Translations under genes and position numbers: made by a program
The notes under the pieces: generated by a model
Seen by the model: the letters and a program-made list of their open reading frames with translations, nothing else
Databases searched by the model: none
Told to the model about the DNA's origin: nothing
Origin: Streptomyces sp. NBC_01260
Lineage (GTDB): Bacteria; Actinomycetota; Actinomycetes; Streptomycetales; Streptomycetaceae
Direction of reading: 5' to 3'
Length of the DNA stretch: 64,000 nt
NCBI RefSeq assembly: GCF_036226405.1
Contig: NZ_CP108464.1
Location: 4,278,001 to 4,342,000, forward strand
Shown: in pieces, positions 1-8,654 of the stretch
Layout of the letters: every line of letters begins with the position of its first letter
Numbering within the stretch: the first letter of the stretch is position 1

Positions 1-2
1 CG

Positions 3-2591
3 GTCATCCTCGACTACCACCCCTTCCTGCCGACCCGGCTGGGCGACAAGGAGACCGCGGGCAGCGAACCGCAGTACACCCTCGCCCGGATGGACCTCGC
101 CCTCTTCGACGAGAACGTGTGGAACCTCGTCCAGGACCTGGAGGTGCTCGGTGAGCTGATGCAGGAGCTGCCGGTCGAGGGCGCCCGCCGCTGGGACATC
201 CTGCGGGCCATCGGCCGCTCGCTCGACGCGGTCGACCTCCAGGACGTCAACGGCACCGCGGCCGCCGCCCGCGAGCAGCTCGCCGCCGTCCTCGCGACGC
301 CCGCGCAGCCGTCCGCGCACCGCATCAGCGCCGTCGGCCACGCCCACATAGACTCGGCCTGGCTGTGGCCGCTGCGCGAGACGGTCCGCAAGGTCGCCCG
401 TACGACGTCCAACATGACCGCCCTGCTGGAGGACGAGCCCGACTTCGTCTTCGCGATGTCGCAGGCCCAGCAGTTCGCCTGGATCAAGGAGCACCGCCCC
501 GAGGTCTACGCCAAGGTCAAGCAGGCCGTGGCGGACGGGCGGTTCGTGCCGTCCGGCGGCATGTGGGTCGAGTCCGACACCAACATGCCCGGCTCCGAGG
601 CGATGGCCCGCCAGTTCGTGCACGGCAAGCGCTTCTTCCTCGACGAGTTCGGCATCGAGAACGACGAGGCGTGGCTGCCCGACACCTTCGGCTTCGCGGC
701 CGGACTGCCGCAGATCATCAAGGCCGCGGGCTCCAAGTGGCTCCTCACGCAGAAGATCTCGTGGAGCCAGACCAACAAGTTCCCGCACCACACCTTCCAG
801 TGGGAGGGCATCGACGGCACCCGGATCTTCACGCACTTCCCGCCCGTCGACACCTACAACTGCTCCATGAAGGGCAGCGAGATCGCCCACGCGGCGAAGA
901 ACTTCAAGGACAAGGGAGTCGCGCGGCACTCCCTCGCGCCGACCGGCTGGGGCGACGGGGGCGGTGGCACCACCCGCGAGATGATCGCCAAGGCGGCCAG
1001 GATGCGCAGCCTCGAAGGCTCCGCGACGGTCACCTGGGAGACGCCCGCCGACTTCTTCACCAAGGCGGAGGCGGAGTACCCGAACGCACCGGTGTGGGTC
1101 GGCGAGCTCTACCTGGAGCTGCACCGCGCCACCCTGACCAGCCAGGCGAAGACGAAGCAGGGCAACCGCCGCAGCGAGCACCTGCTGCGGGAGGCCGAGC
1201 TGTGGGCCGCCACCGCCGCCGTGCGGACCGGCTCCGCCTACCCGTACGAGCAGTTGGACCGGATCTGGAAGACGGTGCTGCTGCACCAGTTCCACGACAT
1301 CCTGCCCGGCTCGTCGATCGCCTGGGTGCACCGCGAGGCGGAGAAGACGTACGCGGCCGTCGCCGAGGAGCTGAACGGCATCGTCGACACCGCGCAGCGC
1401 GCGCTGGCCGGCGATACCGCGACGGGACGGACCCTGCTCTTCAACTCCGCCCCGCACGCCCGCGGCGGCGTCCCGGCCGGTGCGGCGACTGCCGTCACGG
1501 CCGCCGGCGGCGGCACGCTCGCACCGCGCGAGGGCGGCGGGTTCGTCCTGGACAACGGTCTGCTCCGGGTGGAGATCGACGCCCGCGGACTGGTCGTCTC
1601 GGCGTACGACATCGGTGCCGGGCGCGAGACGGTGGCCCCGGGCCAGGCCGCGAACCTGCTCCAGATCCACCCGGACTTCCCGAACATGTGGGACGCCTGG
1701 GACGTCGATGAGTTCTACCGCAACACCGTCACCGACCTGACGGACCTCGACGAGCTCACCCCCGTCCAGGAGGAGGGCGCCGTATCCGTACGGATCGTCC
1801 GCGGCTTCGGTGACTCGAAGGTCACCCAGCTGCTGACCCTCGCGCCGGGCGTCAAGCGGCTCGACATCGACACCGAGGTCGACTGGCACGAGACGGAGAA
1901 GTTCCTCAAGGCGGCGTTCCCGCTGGACATCCACGCCGAGCGGTACGCCTCCGAGACGCAGTTCGGGCACTTCTACCGGGCCACCCACACCAACACGAGC
2001 TGGGAGGCCGCCAAGTTCGAGGCCTGCAACCACCGCTTCGTCCACCTGGAGGAGCCGGGCTGGGGCGTGGCCCTGGTCAACGACTCGACGTACGGGCACG
2101 ACGTGACCCGCACGGTCCGCGACAGCGACGCGGGCACGACCACCACCGTGCGGGTCTCCCTGCTGCGCGCCCCCCGCTTCCCCGACCCGGAGACCGACCA
2201 GGGCGTGCACCGCTTCCGGCACGCGCTCGCACCGGGTGCGGGGATCGGCGACGCGGTCCGTGAGGGCTTCCGCATCAACCTGCCGGAGCGCCGGGTGACG
2301 GGTGAGCGCGAGGTGGCTCCGCTGGTGACCGTCGACAACGACGCGGTCGTGGTCAGCGCGGTCAAGCTGGCGGACGACGCGAGCGGCGACCTCGTCGTAC
2401 GGCTCTACGAGTCGACGGGCGGCCGCGCCGGGGTGCGGCTCGCGGCCGGTTTCGAGGCCGTCGGCGTGGCGGTGACCGACCTGCTGGAGCGGCCGCTGGC
2501 CGACGCGGTGGTGCCCGAGCTCGGTGACGGCGGTGTCCAGCTGTCGCTGCGGCCGTTCGAGCTGATCACGCTGAGGTTCGCGCGCGGCTGA
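3..2591 (+). CDS. Alpha-mannosidase, GH38 family (5' end outside window)
   Basis: This gene encodes a retaining GH38 alpha-mannosidase, which removes alpha-linked mannose from glycans or oligosaccharides. The reading frame is open from base 3 with no convincing start, so the N-terminus lies left of the window; about 860 residues are visible against roughly 1000 for the bacterial family. The catalytic domain shows the zinc-binding GHAHIDSAWLW segment near base 340 and the LPDTFGF motif near base 680, which carries the nucleophilic Asp. The middle helical domain (HQFHDILPGSS near base 1285) and the C-terminal beta-sandwich domains follow to the stop. No signal peptide can be judged. A hairpin follows 25 bases after the stop. 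The family is clear; the exact substrate linkage is not. Confidence 0.93.
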   Translation, partial: VILDYHPFLPTRLGDKETAGSEPQYTLARMDLALFDENVWNLVQDLEVLGELMQELPVEGARRWDILRAIGRSLDAVDLQDVNGTAAAAREQLAAVLATPAQPSAHRISAVGHAHIDSAWLWPLRETVRKVARTTSNMTALLEDEPDFVFAMSQAQQFAWIKEHRPEVYAKVKQAVADGRFVPSGGMWVESDTNMPGSEAMARQFVHGKRFFLDEFGIENDEAWLPDTFGFAAGLPQIIKAAGSKWLLTQKISWSQTNKFPHHTFQWEGIDGTRIFTHFPPVDTYNCSMKGSEIAHAAKNFKDKGVARHSLAPTGWGDGGGGTTREMIAKAARMRSLEGSATVTWETPADFFTKAEAEYPNAPVWVGELYLELHRATLTSQAKTKQGNRRSEHLLREAELWAATAAVRTGSAYPYEQLDRIWKTVLLHQFHDILPGSSIAWVHREAEKTYAAVAEELNGIVDTAQRALAGDTATGRTLLFNSAPHARGGVPAGAATAVTAAGGGTLAPREGGGFVLDNGLLRVEIDARGLVVSAYDIGAGRETVAPGQAANLLQIHPDFPNMWDAWDVDEFYRNTVTDLTDLDELTPVQEEGAVSVRIVRGFGDSKVTQLLTLAPGVKRLDIDTEVDWHETEKFLKAAFPLDIHAERYASETQFGHFYRATHTNTSWEAAKFEACNHRFVHLEEPGWGVALVNDSTYGHDVTRTVRDSDAGTTTTVRVSLLRAPRFPDPETDQGVHRFRHALAPGAGIGDAVREGFRINLPERRVTGEREVAPLVTVDNDAVVVSAVKLADDASGDLVVRLYESTGGRAGVRLAAGFEAVGVAVTDLLERPLADAVVPELGDGGVQLSLRPFELITLRFARG

Positions 2592-2615
2592 GGCAGCGGT
2601 CGAACTGCCCGTAAT

Positions 2616-2644
2616 CTCCCCCCTGGTCCTGAATCAGGGGGGAG
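2616..2644 (+). terminator. Hairpin terminator after the mannosidase gene
   Basis: A perfect 10-bp inverted repeat (CTCCCCCCTG and its complement) encloses a 9-base loop 25 bases past the mannosidase stop. There is no T-run, as is common for actinobacterial terminators. Confidence 0.7.
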
Positions 2645-2971
2645 GTCAGGGCGTCGGGAGCCGGAGCACTGCCCCGTGCGGCGGCGAATATCTACAGCGA
2701 CAAGCACAGAATTTTACGCAATGTGCGATGAGGGTTTATGACACGCCGGGTGGAGTGTAATTACTTGCCGCGCCCGGCCGCTTTCATTGTGCTACTGTAG
2801 ATCTCAGTTGCAGTTGTGGTTCCCAAAGACTCCAAGTGCTCTCCTCAGCTAAATGGGCTGGTGGGTGCACTTTTGTATTTCCGGTTCATTATCCGGATGG
2901 GGTAATCATCGCGGCGACGTGGGACTGGCACAGTGCGAGTCCCCGGGCTCTGCCCCAGAAGGAGATAGAAC
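2645..2971 (+). promoter_or_regulatory. Long leader region of the cold-shock gene
   Basis: This 327-base gap has no gene. It is visibly more AT-rich than its surroundings between about 2695 and 2900, as expected for a promoter plus a long untranslated leader of the kind known for cspA genes. It ends in a strong ribosome binding site, AAGGAGAT, at 2959-2966, six bases before the ATG. A TTGCCG hexamer at 2765 is a possible -35 element, but no well-spaced -10 could be fixed. The transcript start is therefore unknown. Confidence 0.4.
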
Positions 2972-3175
2972 ATGGCTACTGGCACCGTCAAGTGGTTCAA
3001 CGCGGAAAAGGGCTTCGGCTTCATCGAGCAGGATGGTGGCGGCGCTGACGTCTTCGCCCACTACTCGAACATCGCCGCCAGCGGCTTCCGTGAGCTGCAG
3101 GAGGGCCAGAAGGTGAACTTCGACGTCACGCAGGGCCAGAAGGGCCCGCAGGCGGAGAACATCACCCCCGCGTGA
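2972..3175 (+). CDS. Cold-shock protein, CspA family
   Basis: This 67-residue single-domain cold-shock protein binds single-stranded RNA and DNA, and members of the family melt RNA secondary structure during cold shock or rapid growth. The OB-fold shows both nucleic-acid motifs, RNP1 (KGFGFI, residues 13-18) and RNP2 (VFAHY, about 29-33), and the conserved start GTVKWFN. The length is normal for the family. A consensus ribosome binding site sits six bases before the ATG. The gene is followed by a strong terminator and then, in the same direction, by a DEAD-box RNA helicase gene, a sensible functional partner in RNA remodelling. Identification is secure; which paralogue it is cannot be told. 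Confidence 0.97.
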   Translation: MATGTVKWFNAEKGFGFIEQDGGGADVFAHYSNIAASGFRELQEGQKVNFDVTQGQKGPQAENITPA

Positions 3176-3217
3176 ACCTGATTGCTCCGGCGCTCACGCG
3201 CTGAGATGCTTTCGCGC

Positions 3218-3253
3218 AGCTGGGGCCCGCACCTTGGGGTGCGGGCCCCAGCT
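3218..3253 (+). terminator. Strong terminator after the cold-shock gene
   Basis: A perfect 16-bp stem (arm AGCTGGGGCCCGCACC) with a TTGG loop lies 42 bases past the stop, with a weak T-rich tail (TTGCTTTT). It should separate the cold-shock transcript from the helicase gene. Confidence 0.88.
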
Positions 3254-3607
3254 CGTTGCTTTTCCGGGCCCACCCCCGAGCGATGCCGTGCCGGTGCACC
3301 ACCGCCACGAGCTGCCGGGCAGGCGCCCAGAACCACGATCTTCACCGTGTGGCGGACGATCCGCCATGGCTCCCGGACCGGAACACCGGCCCGCCGGAGC
3401 CCCGTGACGTGACCTGCAGGACCGCTCCGCGGGCCCGCTCGCCGCGTCATTGCGAAGCACCGGACCCGGTTCGGCCGGGCCCGTATCGGCTCAAGACCGG
3501 CTGCCGGGCTTCGTTCACGTATGCCAACGGCCCGTTCTTGCGATTCTTGTGCCGCTCGTCGCCGCAATGAATTCCTCGATACGCGCCATATCGAGGAAGG
3601 GTTCTGT
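3254..3607 (+). other. Gene-free leader before the helicase gene
   Basis: I see no gene or recognisable RNA element here. It probably contains the helicase promoter and leader. A GAGGAAGG ribosome binding site ends about seven bases before the ATG at 3608. Confidence 0.4.
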
Positions 3608-5170
3608 ATGAACCGCGACCGCACAGCTCGCTCAAATGACCGTTATTCCCGCACTTCCGGCGGCTCCCGTTCGGGCGGCGGCTTCCGCTCGCAGGCCCCG
3701 GGCCGCCAGGGCGGCCAGGGCCGCTTCGGCGCCCCGGCCCAGCGTTCGGGTGGCGGCGGTGGCTACGGCCGCCGGCCCGCCGCCAAGCAGGGCGAGTTCG
3801 CACTGCCGCAGACCATCACCCCGGCGCTGCCCGCCGTGGAGGCCTTCGCCGATCTGGACATGCCCGCGCCGCTGCTGTCGGCGCTCGCCACCGAGGGCGT
3901 CACGGTACCGTTCCCGATCCAGGCGGCCACGCTGCCGAACTCGCTGGCCGGCCGTGACGTACTGGGCCGCGGCCGTACCGGGTCGGGCAAGACGCTCGCC
4001 TTCGGTCTGGCCCTGCTGGCCCGTATCGAAGGCCGTCGCGCCGACGCCCGCCGCCCGCTGGCCCTGGTGCTCGTCCCCACCCGGGAACTGGCCCAGCAGG
4101 TCACCGACGCGCTCACCCCGTACGCCCGCTCGCTCAAGCTGCGGTTGGCCACGGTCGTCGGCGGCATGTCGATCGGCCGTCAGTCGGCCGCGCTGCGCGG
4201 CGGCTCCGAGGTCGTCGTCGCCACTCCGGGCCGGCTGAAGGACCTGATCGAGCGCGGCGACTGCTCGCTGGACCGGGTCTCCATCACCGTCCTGGACGAG
4301 GCCGACCAGATGGCCGACATGGGCTTCATGCCGCAGGTCACCGAGCTGCTCGACCAGGTGCAGGCGGAGGGCCAGCGGATGCTGTTCTCGGCCACCCTGG
4401 ACCGCAACGTCGACCTGCTGGTGCGCCGCTACCTGCACGACCCGGTCGTCCACTCGGTCGACCCCGCCGCCGGTGCGGTGACGACGATGGAGCACCACGT
4501 GCTCTACGTCCACGGCGCTGACAAGTACGCCACCACGACGGAGATCGCCGCTCGCGACGGCCGCGTGATCATGTTCCTGGACACCAAGCACGCCGTGGAC
4601 AAGCTCACCGACCACCTGCTCAACAGCGGGGTCCGGGCGGCGGCGCTGCACGGCGGGAAGTCGCAGCCGCAGCGCACCCGCACCCTGACCCGGTTCAAGA
4701 CCGGGCACGTCACGGTGCTGGTCGCCACCAATGTCGCGGCCCGCGGCATCCACGTCGACAACCTCGACCTGGTGGTCAACGTCGACCCGCCGAGTGACCA
4801 CAAGGACTACCTGCACCGCGGCGGCCGTACCGCCCGTGCCGGGGAGTCCGGCAGTGTCGTCACGCTGGTGCTGCCCAACCAGCGCCGCGAGATGACGCGC
4901 CTGATGGCCGACGCCGGGATCACCCCGCAGATCGCCCAGGTCCGTTCCGGCGAGGCCGAGCTGAGCCGGATCACCGGTGCGCAGGCGCCCTCGGGCGTGC
5001 CCGTCGTCATCACCTCGCCGGTGTCGGAGCGGCCCAAGGGCGGGTCCTCGTCCCGTGGCCGGCGCAGCCGTCCGGCCCAGGCCCGGCGCACCTCGTCGTC
5101 CTCGTCGTCGTCCTCCCAGTCGCGGGGCGGCGGTGCGCAGCGCCGGTCCTCCGGCAACCGTGCAGCCTGA
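3608..5170 (+). CDS. DEAD-box ATP-dependent RNA helicase
   Basis: This 520-residue protein uses ATP to unwind short RNA duplexes and is likely involved in ribosome assembly or mRNA remodelling. An N-terminal Gly/Arg/Ser-rich segment (about residues 1-55) precedes the helicase core. The core shows the Q-motif region, Walker A (GRTGSGKT), PTRELAQQ (Ia), TPGRL (Ib), the DEAD box in VLDEADQM (II), SAT (III) and HRGGRTAR (VI). A Ser/Arg-rich tail of about 55 residues ends the protein; such charged low-complexity tails in the family add RNA binding. The ATG at 3608 was chosen because GAGGAAGG lies just upstream; earlier in-frame codons lack a ribosome binding site. A small conserved-looking gene follows 51 bases downstream, and the cold-shock gene lies upstream, suggesting a cold or RNA-stress neighbourhood. 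Confidence 0.95.
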   Translation: MNRDRTARSNDRYSRTSGGSRSGGGFRSQAPGRQGGQGRFGAPAQRSGGGGGYGRRPAAKQGEFALPQTITPALPAVEAFADLDMPAPLLSALATEGVTVPFPIQAATLPNSLAGRDVLGRGRTGSGKTLAFGLALLARIEGRRADARRPLALVLVPTRELAQQVTDALTPYARSLKLRLATVVGGMSIGRQSAALRGGSEVVVATPGRLKDLIERGDCSLDRVSITVLDEADQMADMGFMPQVTELLDQVQAEGQRMLFSATLDRNVDLLVRRYLHDPVVHSVDPAAGAVTTMEHHVLYVHGADKYATTTEIAARDGRVIMFLDTKHAVDKLTDHLLNSGVRAAALHGGKSQPQRTRTLTRFKTGHVTVLVATNVAARGIHVDNLDLVVNVDPPSDHKDYLHRGGRTARAGESGSVVTLVLPNQRREMTRLMADAGITPQIAQVRSGEAELSRITGAQAPSGVPVVITSPVSERPKGGSSSRGRRSRPAQARRTSSSSSSSSQSRGGGAQRRSSGNRAA

Positions 5171-5221
5171 CCGATACCCGCGTTCCCGTCCGGTTCCGCT
5201 CCCCGACCCCGTTGAGGCACT

Positions 5222-5533
5222 ATGCGCTGCGTCATCGCCCGCTTCCCCTTCGACCTTTTCAAGCACGAGGTCGAGGCATCGATGAAGGGCATCAAGCCCG
5301 AACCCGTCACCGGGGATTCGGTGATCATCAGCCGTCGTGTCTACCCGGTCAAGCAGGTGGGTGAAGTGATCACCCGGCAGGACCGCCGCGACTTCACGGC
5401 CGGTGAGGTGACCAGGGCGCTGGGGCGTCTCGGCTTCACCTGCCGGTCCGTACCGGCGCCGTCCGCTCCGGTGGAGCTGAGCCCCATGGAGGCCGCTTCG
5501 GCCGCGCTGGGGACCCCCGGACAGGACGCCTGA
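5222..5533 (+). CDS. Small protein of unknown function downstream of the helicase
   Basis: This 103-residue protein was not recognised. It starts MRCVIARFPFDLFKHEVEAS and is soluble-looking, with no signal peptide or membrane segment. The middle (SRRVYPVKQVGEVITRQDRRDFTAGEVTRAL) suggests an alternating beta/alpha fold, and the last 25 residues are Pro/Ala-rich. It sits 51 bases after the helicase stop without a terminator between, so the two are probably co-transcribed and it may act with the helicase; that is inference from position only. Codon use is normal for the window. A bidirectional terminator follows 18 bases later. Confidence 0.75.
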   Translation: MRCVIARFPFDLFKHEVEASMKGIKPEPVTGDSVIISRRVYPVKQVGEVITRQDRRDFTAGEVTRALGRLGFTCRSVPAPSAPVELSPMEAASAALGTPGQDA

Positions 5534-5550
5534 ACCACCGCACCACCCGC

Positions 5551-5586
5551 CGAGGCCCGGCTCCTCCGAGGGGGAGCCGGGCCTCG
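5551..5586. terminator. Bidirectional terminator between convergent operons
   Basis: A perfect 14-bp stem (arm CGAGGCCCGGCTCC) with an 8-base loop lies between the stop of the small + strand gene and the stop of the leftmost crcB gene, so it can serve both strands. Confidence 0.85.
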
Positions 5587-5609
5587 GCGCGTCGTGCGTC
5601 CTGCGGCGG

Positions 5610-5984
5610 TCAGCCCCAGAGCGCCTCGGCGAGCGTGATGCCGGCGAACACCGCGCCCAGCCCCGCCACGACGCTCGCGGCCACATTGGCGGCCGCGTAG
5701 AACCGCGCGCCGTCCTCGGCCAGTCGCAGGGTCTCGTAGCTGAAGGTCGAGTACGTGCTCAGCGCCCCGCAGAGCCCGGTACCGAGCAGCAGCTGGACGT
5801 GCGAGGAGGCGGCGCCGGCGGTCACCGCGCCGGTCAGCAGCCCCAGCACCAGGCAGCCCGTCACGTTCACCGTGAACGTCCCCCACGGGAAGACGGAGTC
5901 GTGCCGGGACTGCACCGCGCGGTCGGTCAGGTACCGCAGCGGGGCGCCGACCGCGGCGCCGGCGATCACCAGCAGCCAGTTCAC
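5610..5984 (-). CDS. crcB: Fluoride ion exporter CrcB/Fluc, second subunit gene
   Basis: CrcB/Fluc proteins form dual-topology fluoride channels that let F- leave the cell. This copy is 124 residues with four predicted membrane helices, the usual size. Family hallmarks are the RYLTDRAVQ segment after helix 1, the [16 protein letters not shown] helix with its conserved Asn, and the [16 protein letters not shown] segment with the Phe-box and Na+-site region. The GTG start at 5984 overlaps the stop of the upstream DUF190 gene (GTGA), which decides the start over an in-frame codon eight residues earlier. It is the last gene of a crcB-DUF190-crcB operon. Two crcB genes side by side usually encode a heterodimeric channel in Gram-positive bacteria. 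Confidence 0.93.
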   Translation of the reverse strand: MNWLLVIAGAAVGAPLRYLTDRAVQSRHDSVFPWGTFTVNVTGCLVLGLLTGAVTAGAASSHVQLLLGTGLCGALSTYSTFSYETLRLAEDGARFYAAANVAASVVAGLGAVFAGITLAEALWG

Positions 5985-6331
5985 CGGGCTTCCTCCGCCT
6001 CGCCCCAACGCACCAGCTCGCAGGCGTCCAGGACGAGCGGGCCGGTGCCGATCAGCTCCTTGACCAGCGGCAGGAAGGCGCGCACCTTCTCCTCGGTGTC
6101 CACGATCACCACCGCCACCGGCAGGTCCTCGCTCAGCGAGAGCAGCCGCTGGGTGTGGATCACCGACGAGGCACCGAATCCCTCGATGCCGCGGAACACG
6201 CTGGCGCCCGCCAGTCCCGCCGCGTGCGCCCGGTGCACGATCTCGGTGTAGACCGGCCGGTGGTGCCAGCCGTCGGACTCCCCGACCAGGACGGTCAGGC
6301 GCAGGGCACGTTCGGTCCTCGGTGTCTTCAT
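5981..6331 (-). CDS. DUF190 family protein (PII-like)
   Basis: This 116-residue DUF190 protein begins [20 protein letters not shown], followed by the family's [30 protein letters not shown] block. DUF190 proteins adopt a PII-like ferredoxin fold and are found next to crcB genes in many bacteria; they may sense a ligand or regulate the channel, but the role is unproven. The ATG overlaps the stop of the upstream crcB (ATGA) and its own stop overlaps the GTG of the downstream crcB (GTGA), so all three are translationally coupled and probably made in fixed ratio. Confidence 0.9.
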   Translation of the reverse strand: MKTPRTERALRLTVLVGESDGWHHRPVYTEIVHRAHAAGLAGASVFRGIEGFGASSVIHTQRLLSLSEDLPVAVVIVDTEEKVRAFLPLVKELIGTGPLVLDACELVRWGEAEEAR

Positions 6332-6744
6332 GACTGCCTCCACGCCAGCACGCGGCGTGTCAGCCACACCGCGCTCCACACCGCCGCGAGGGCCGCGAAC
6401 AGTGTCAGTCCCAGATACACCAGGCCGCTGCGGGCCCGGCCCGCGTCGACGAGGCGCTCGATGTCCACGGCGTAGGTGGAGAAGGTGGTGAACCCGCCCA
6501 GCACCCCGGTACCGAAGAACGGCCGCACCAGCCGGTGGGCCGTCCATACCTCGCTGATCACCACCATGAACACGCCGATCGCCGCGCACCCGATGACGTT
6601 CACGACGAGGGTCGTCCAAGGGAACCCGCCCGTCGCCGTGGGCCACAGCAGCGACGCCCCGTAGCGCGCGCAGGCACCGGCCGCACCGCCGAGCGCGATC
6701 GCCGCGACGACCGGGGCCTGGGGGTTCAGGGGCTTGTCGGGCAC
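6328..6744 (-). CDS. crcB: Fluoride ion exporter CrcB/Fluc, first subunit gene
   Basis: This is the promoter-proximal crcB of the operon, 138 residues. It shows the same four-helix plan as its partner: [10 protein letters not shown] after helix 1, [20 protein letters not shown] with the conserved Asn, and [15 protein letters not shown] in helix 3. The GTG start at 6744 is chosen because GGTAGGAGAGGT lies directly upstream. Sequence differences between the two copies fit a heterodimeric Fluc channel with fixed orientation. No fluoride riboswitch was found in the 270 bases between this start and the divergent glycosyltransferase gene, although crcB genes are often riboswitch-controlled elsewhere. 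Confidence 0.92.
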   Translation of the reverse strand: MPDKPLNPQAPVVAAIALGGAAGACARYGASLLWPTATGGFPWTTLVVNVIGCAAIGVFMVVISEVWTAHRLVRPFFGTGVLGGFTTFSTYAVDIERLVDAGRARSGLVYLGLTLFAALAAVWSAVWLTRRVLAWRQS

Positions 6745-7014
6745 ACCTCTCCTACCTGCCGGGGCGCCCGCCGGACGCGGGCGTGCTCGTACGCAAGTAG
6801 GGACCGTTGGCGGCGCGATCGCGCCGCGGTTCGGGTACGGCGGGCCCCACCGCCGCGCAGCGGCCGTCTCCGGCCCCGCTTTCTCCAGATTATCGCGTGG
6901 GCCGTGCGGGGGCGTGCCGGGCCTCGTGCGGCTCCGGAGCGCGAAGAACCCCGGTGTTAGGCTCGCGCGGCCGTCCGCGCCGATCGCGGTGTCACGAGGG
7001 ACCGACACGAGGGA

Positions 7015-7758
7015 ATGGCCGTGGCTCAGACGCCTGTGAGGATCGTGGTGGTCGTACCCACCTATGACGAGCGGACGAACCTGCCGGTCCTCGTCGGCCT
7101 GCTGATGGACCTGGGCCTGCCCGGCCTGCACGTTCTCGTGGTGGACGACAACTCGCCGGACGGCACGGGCGAGGTGGCGGACCGGCTCGCGGCGGAGACC
7201 GGGGGCGTCGTGGGGGTGCTGCACCGGACGGAGAAGGACGGAATCGGCCGGGCCTATGTGGCGGGGATGGCGCGGGCGCTCGCCGAGGGCGCGGACGTGG
7301 TGATCCAGATGGACGCCGACCTCTCCCATCCGGTGTCCAGGGTGCCGGTCATGGTCGACACGCTGTTCGCCGAGGACGCCGCGGTGGTGATCGGATCGCG
7401 CTATGTGGAGGGCGGTTCGCTCGCGACGGAGTGGCCCCGGCACCGCAAGGCGCTGTCCGCGTGGGCGAATTTCTACGTCAACGCGATTCTGCGGCTCGGG
7501 GTGAAGGACGCCACCGCCGGGTTCAAGGCGTGGCGGGCCTCGGCGCTGAAGGCGATCGACGTCCCGTCGGTGCGCAGCAACGGGTACTCGTTCCAGGTGG
7601 AGATGAACCACCGCGCGGTCCGGCGCGGGCTGCGGATCGTCGAGGTCCCGATCCGGTTCGAGGAGCGGGTCAGCGGTGAGTCGAAGCTCGGTCTGCGGGT
7701 GCAGATCGAGTCCGCGATCGCCCCGTGGAAGCTGCTCCTCGGCCGGAACAGGGACTGA
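7015..7758 (+). CDS. Polyprenol-phosphate mannosyltransferase (GT2)
   Basis: This 247-residue family-2 glycosyltransferase likely transfers mannose from GDP-mannose to polyprenol phosphate at the inner membrane face, supplying the lipid donor for protein O-mannosylation and cell-envelope mannosides in actinobacteria. Motifs are [12 protein letters not shown] at the N-terminus, [11 protein letters not shown] (nucleotide binding), QMDADLSH with the metal-binding DxD-like site, and TAGFKAWR near residue 165. It lacks the fused apolipoprotein N-acyltransferase domain found in some mycobacterial Ppm1 proteins, and no C-terminal membrane anchor is seen. The ATG at 7015 is followed by an in-frame GTG two codons later; either could be used. 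A secreted amidase gene follows 67 bases downstream. Confidence 0.88.
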   Translation: MAVAQTPVRIVVVVPTYDERTNLPVLVGLLMDLGLPGLHVLVVDDNSPDGTGEVADRLAAETGGVVGVLHRTEKDGIGRAYVAGMARALAEGADVVIQMDADLSHPVSRVPVMVDTLFAEDAAVVIGSRYVEGGSLATEWPRHRKALSAWANFYVNAILRLGVKDATAGFKAWRASALKAIDVPSVRSNGYSFQVEMNHRAVRRGLRIVEVPIRFEERVSGESKLGLRVQIESAIAPWKLLLGRNRD

Positions 7759-7825
7759 CCCCCGGCCGTTCACCCGATCGGCCACCGCATCTGCGGGCCC
7801 GGAGGCGAGGCCGCAGGGTGGTCCC

Positions 7826-8569
7826 ATGTGGCCCCATCGACTCGCGCTGGGCGCCGCGGTCCTCCCGCTCACCCTGCTGGCGCTGCGGGACGCCCCGGTG
7901 CGGCCGGTGCTGCCCGCACCGGCCGCCGCCGCCCACGAGCGGCCGCGCCCGGTGCCGCGCGGGGCGCCGCAGCCGGCCGTCGTCAGCCGGGCGGCCTGGC
8001 GTGCGGACGAGCGCATGGTCAGGGAGCCGGCGGACTACACGGGCGCCGTGCGGGCGGTCTTCATCCATCACACGGGGGAGTCCAGCGACTACGACTGCGC
8101 GGACGTGCCGCGGATGCTGCGGGCGGTGGAGGAGGCCCACATAAAGGGCAACGGCTGGGACGACATCGGCTACAACTTCCTCGTCGACCGGTGCGGGACG
8201 ATCTACGAGGGCCGGGCGGGCGGCATCCGGCGTTCGGTCCGCGGCGCGCACACCACGGGCTTCAACGCCGACAGCGTGGGCATCGCGGTGCTGGGCGACT
8301 ACGGGCGCGGGGCCACGGTGCCGCCGGTCCTCCTGCGGGCCCTCGCGAAGGTGGCCGCGTGGAAGCTGGTGCCGGGCGCCGATCCGCGTGGCACGGTGCG
8401 GCTGGTCTCGACGAGCGACGCGAGCAGGTTCCCGAAGGGCACGGTCGCCGTGCTGCACGCCGTATCGGGCCACCGAGACGCGTACCGGACCAACTGTCCG
8501 GGCGAGGCGCTGTACGCCGAACTGCCCGCGATCCGGGCCGCGGCGGCGGCTCTGCGCAAGGCAAGGTGA
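7826..8569 (+). CDS. Secreted N-acetylmuramoyl-L-alanine amidase (PGRP/amidase_2 type)
   Basis: This 247-residue exported enzyme probably cleaves the amide between muramic acid and the peptide stem of peptidoglycan. A hydrophobic N-terminal segment (residues 4-17) and Pro/Ala-rich linker are followed by a PGRP/T7-lysozyme-like domain starting at about residue 50 (VVSRAAWRA). Zinc ligands are visible in [11 protein letters not shown] and late in [37 protein letters not shown] contains the conserved Tyr. The ATG at 7826, preceded by AGGGTGG, was preferred over earlier in-frame codons because it starts a plausible signal sequence. The short domain and absence of binding repeats make it a simple soluble amidase. 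Confidence 0.9.
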   Translation: MWPHRLALGAAVLPLTLLALRDAPVRPVLPAPAAAAHERPRPVPRGAPQPAVVSRAAWRADERMVREPADYTGAVRAVFIHHTGESSDYDCADVPRMLRAVEEAHIKGNGWDDIGYNFLVDRCGTIYEGRAGGIRRSVRGAHTTGFNADSVGIAVLGDYGRGATVPPVLLRALAKVAAWKLVPGADPRGTVRLVSTSDASRFPKGTVAVLHAVSGHRDAYRTNCPGEALYAELPAIRAAAAALRKAR

Positions 8570-8642
8570 ACGGCCGCGGCCGCTCCCGTCCCGGAACTAT
8601 TGCGCTAGTGCATATTCGCTTTCTGCCTAGTTCGTAATGGGC

Positions 8643-8648
8643 TAGGGT
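8643..8648 (+). promoter_or_regulatory. Putative -10 element for a leaderless transcript
   Basis: TAGGGT matches the actinobacterial TAnnnT pattern, and the A of the downstream ATG is seven bases beyond its end, where transcription would start. No ribosome binding site precedes that ATG, so the mRNA may be leaderless. Confidence 0.4.
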
Positions 8649-8654
8649 GCCGTC

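Noticed and set aside
3632..5686. 684-residue minus-strand open frame opposite the helicase gene
   Set aside because: It is antisense to a clear DEAD-box gene, has no recognisable domain and its His/Gly/Asp-rich composition is typical of the shadow frame of a GC-rich gene.
6745..7014. Possible fluoride riboswitch upstream of crcB
   Set aside because: Neither strand shows the conserved GGNGATGG and CTGATGA elements in a workable arrangement.
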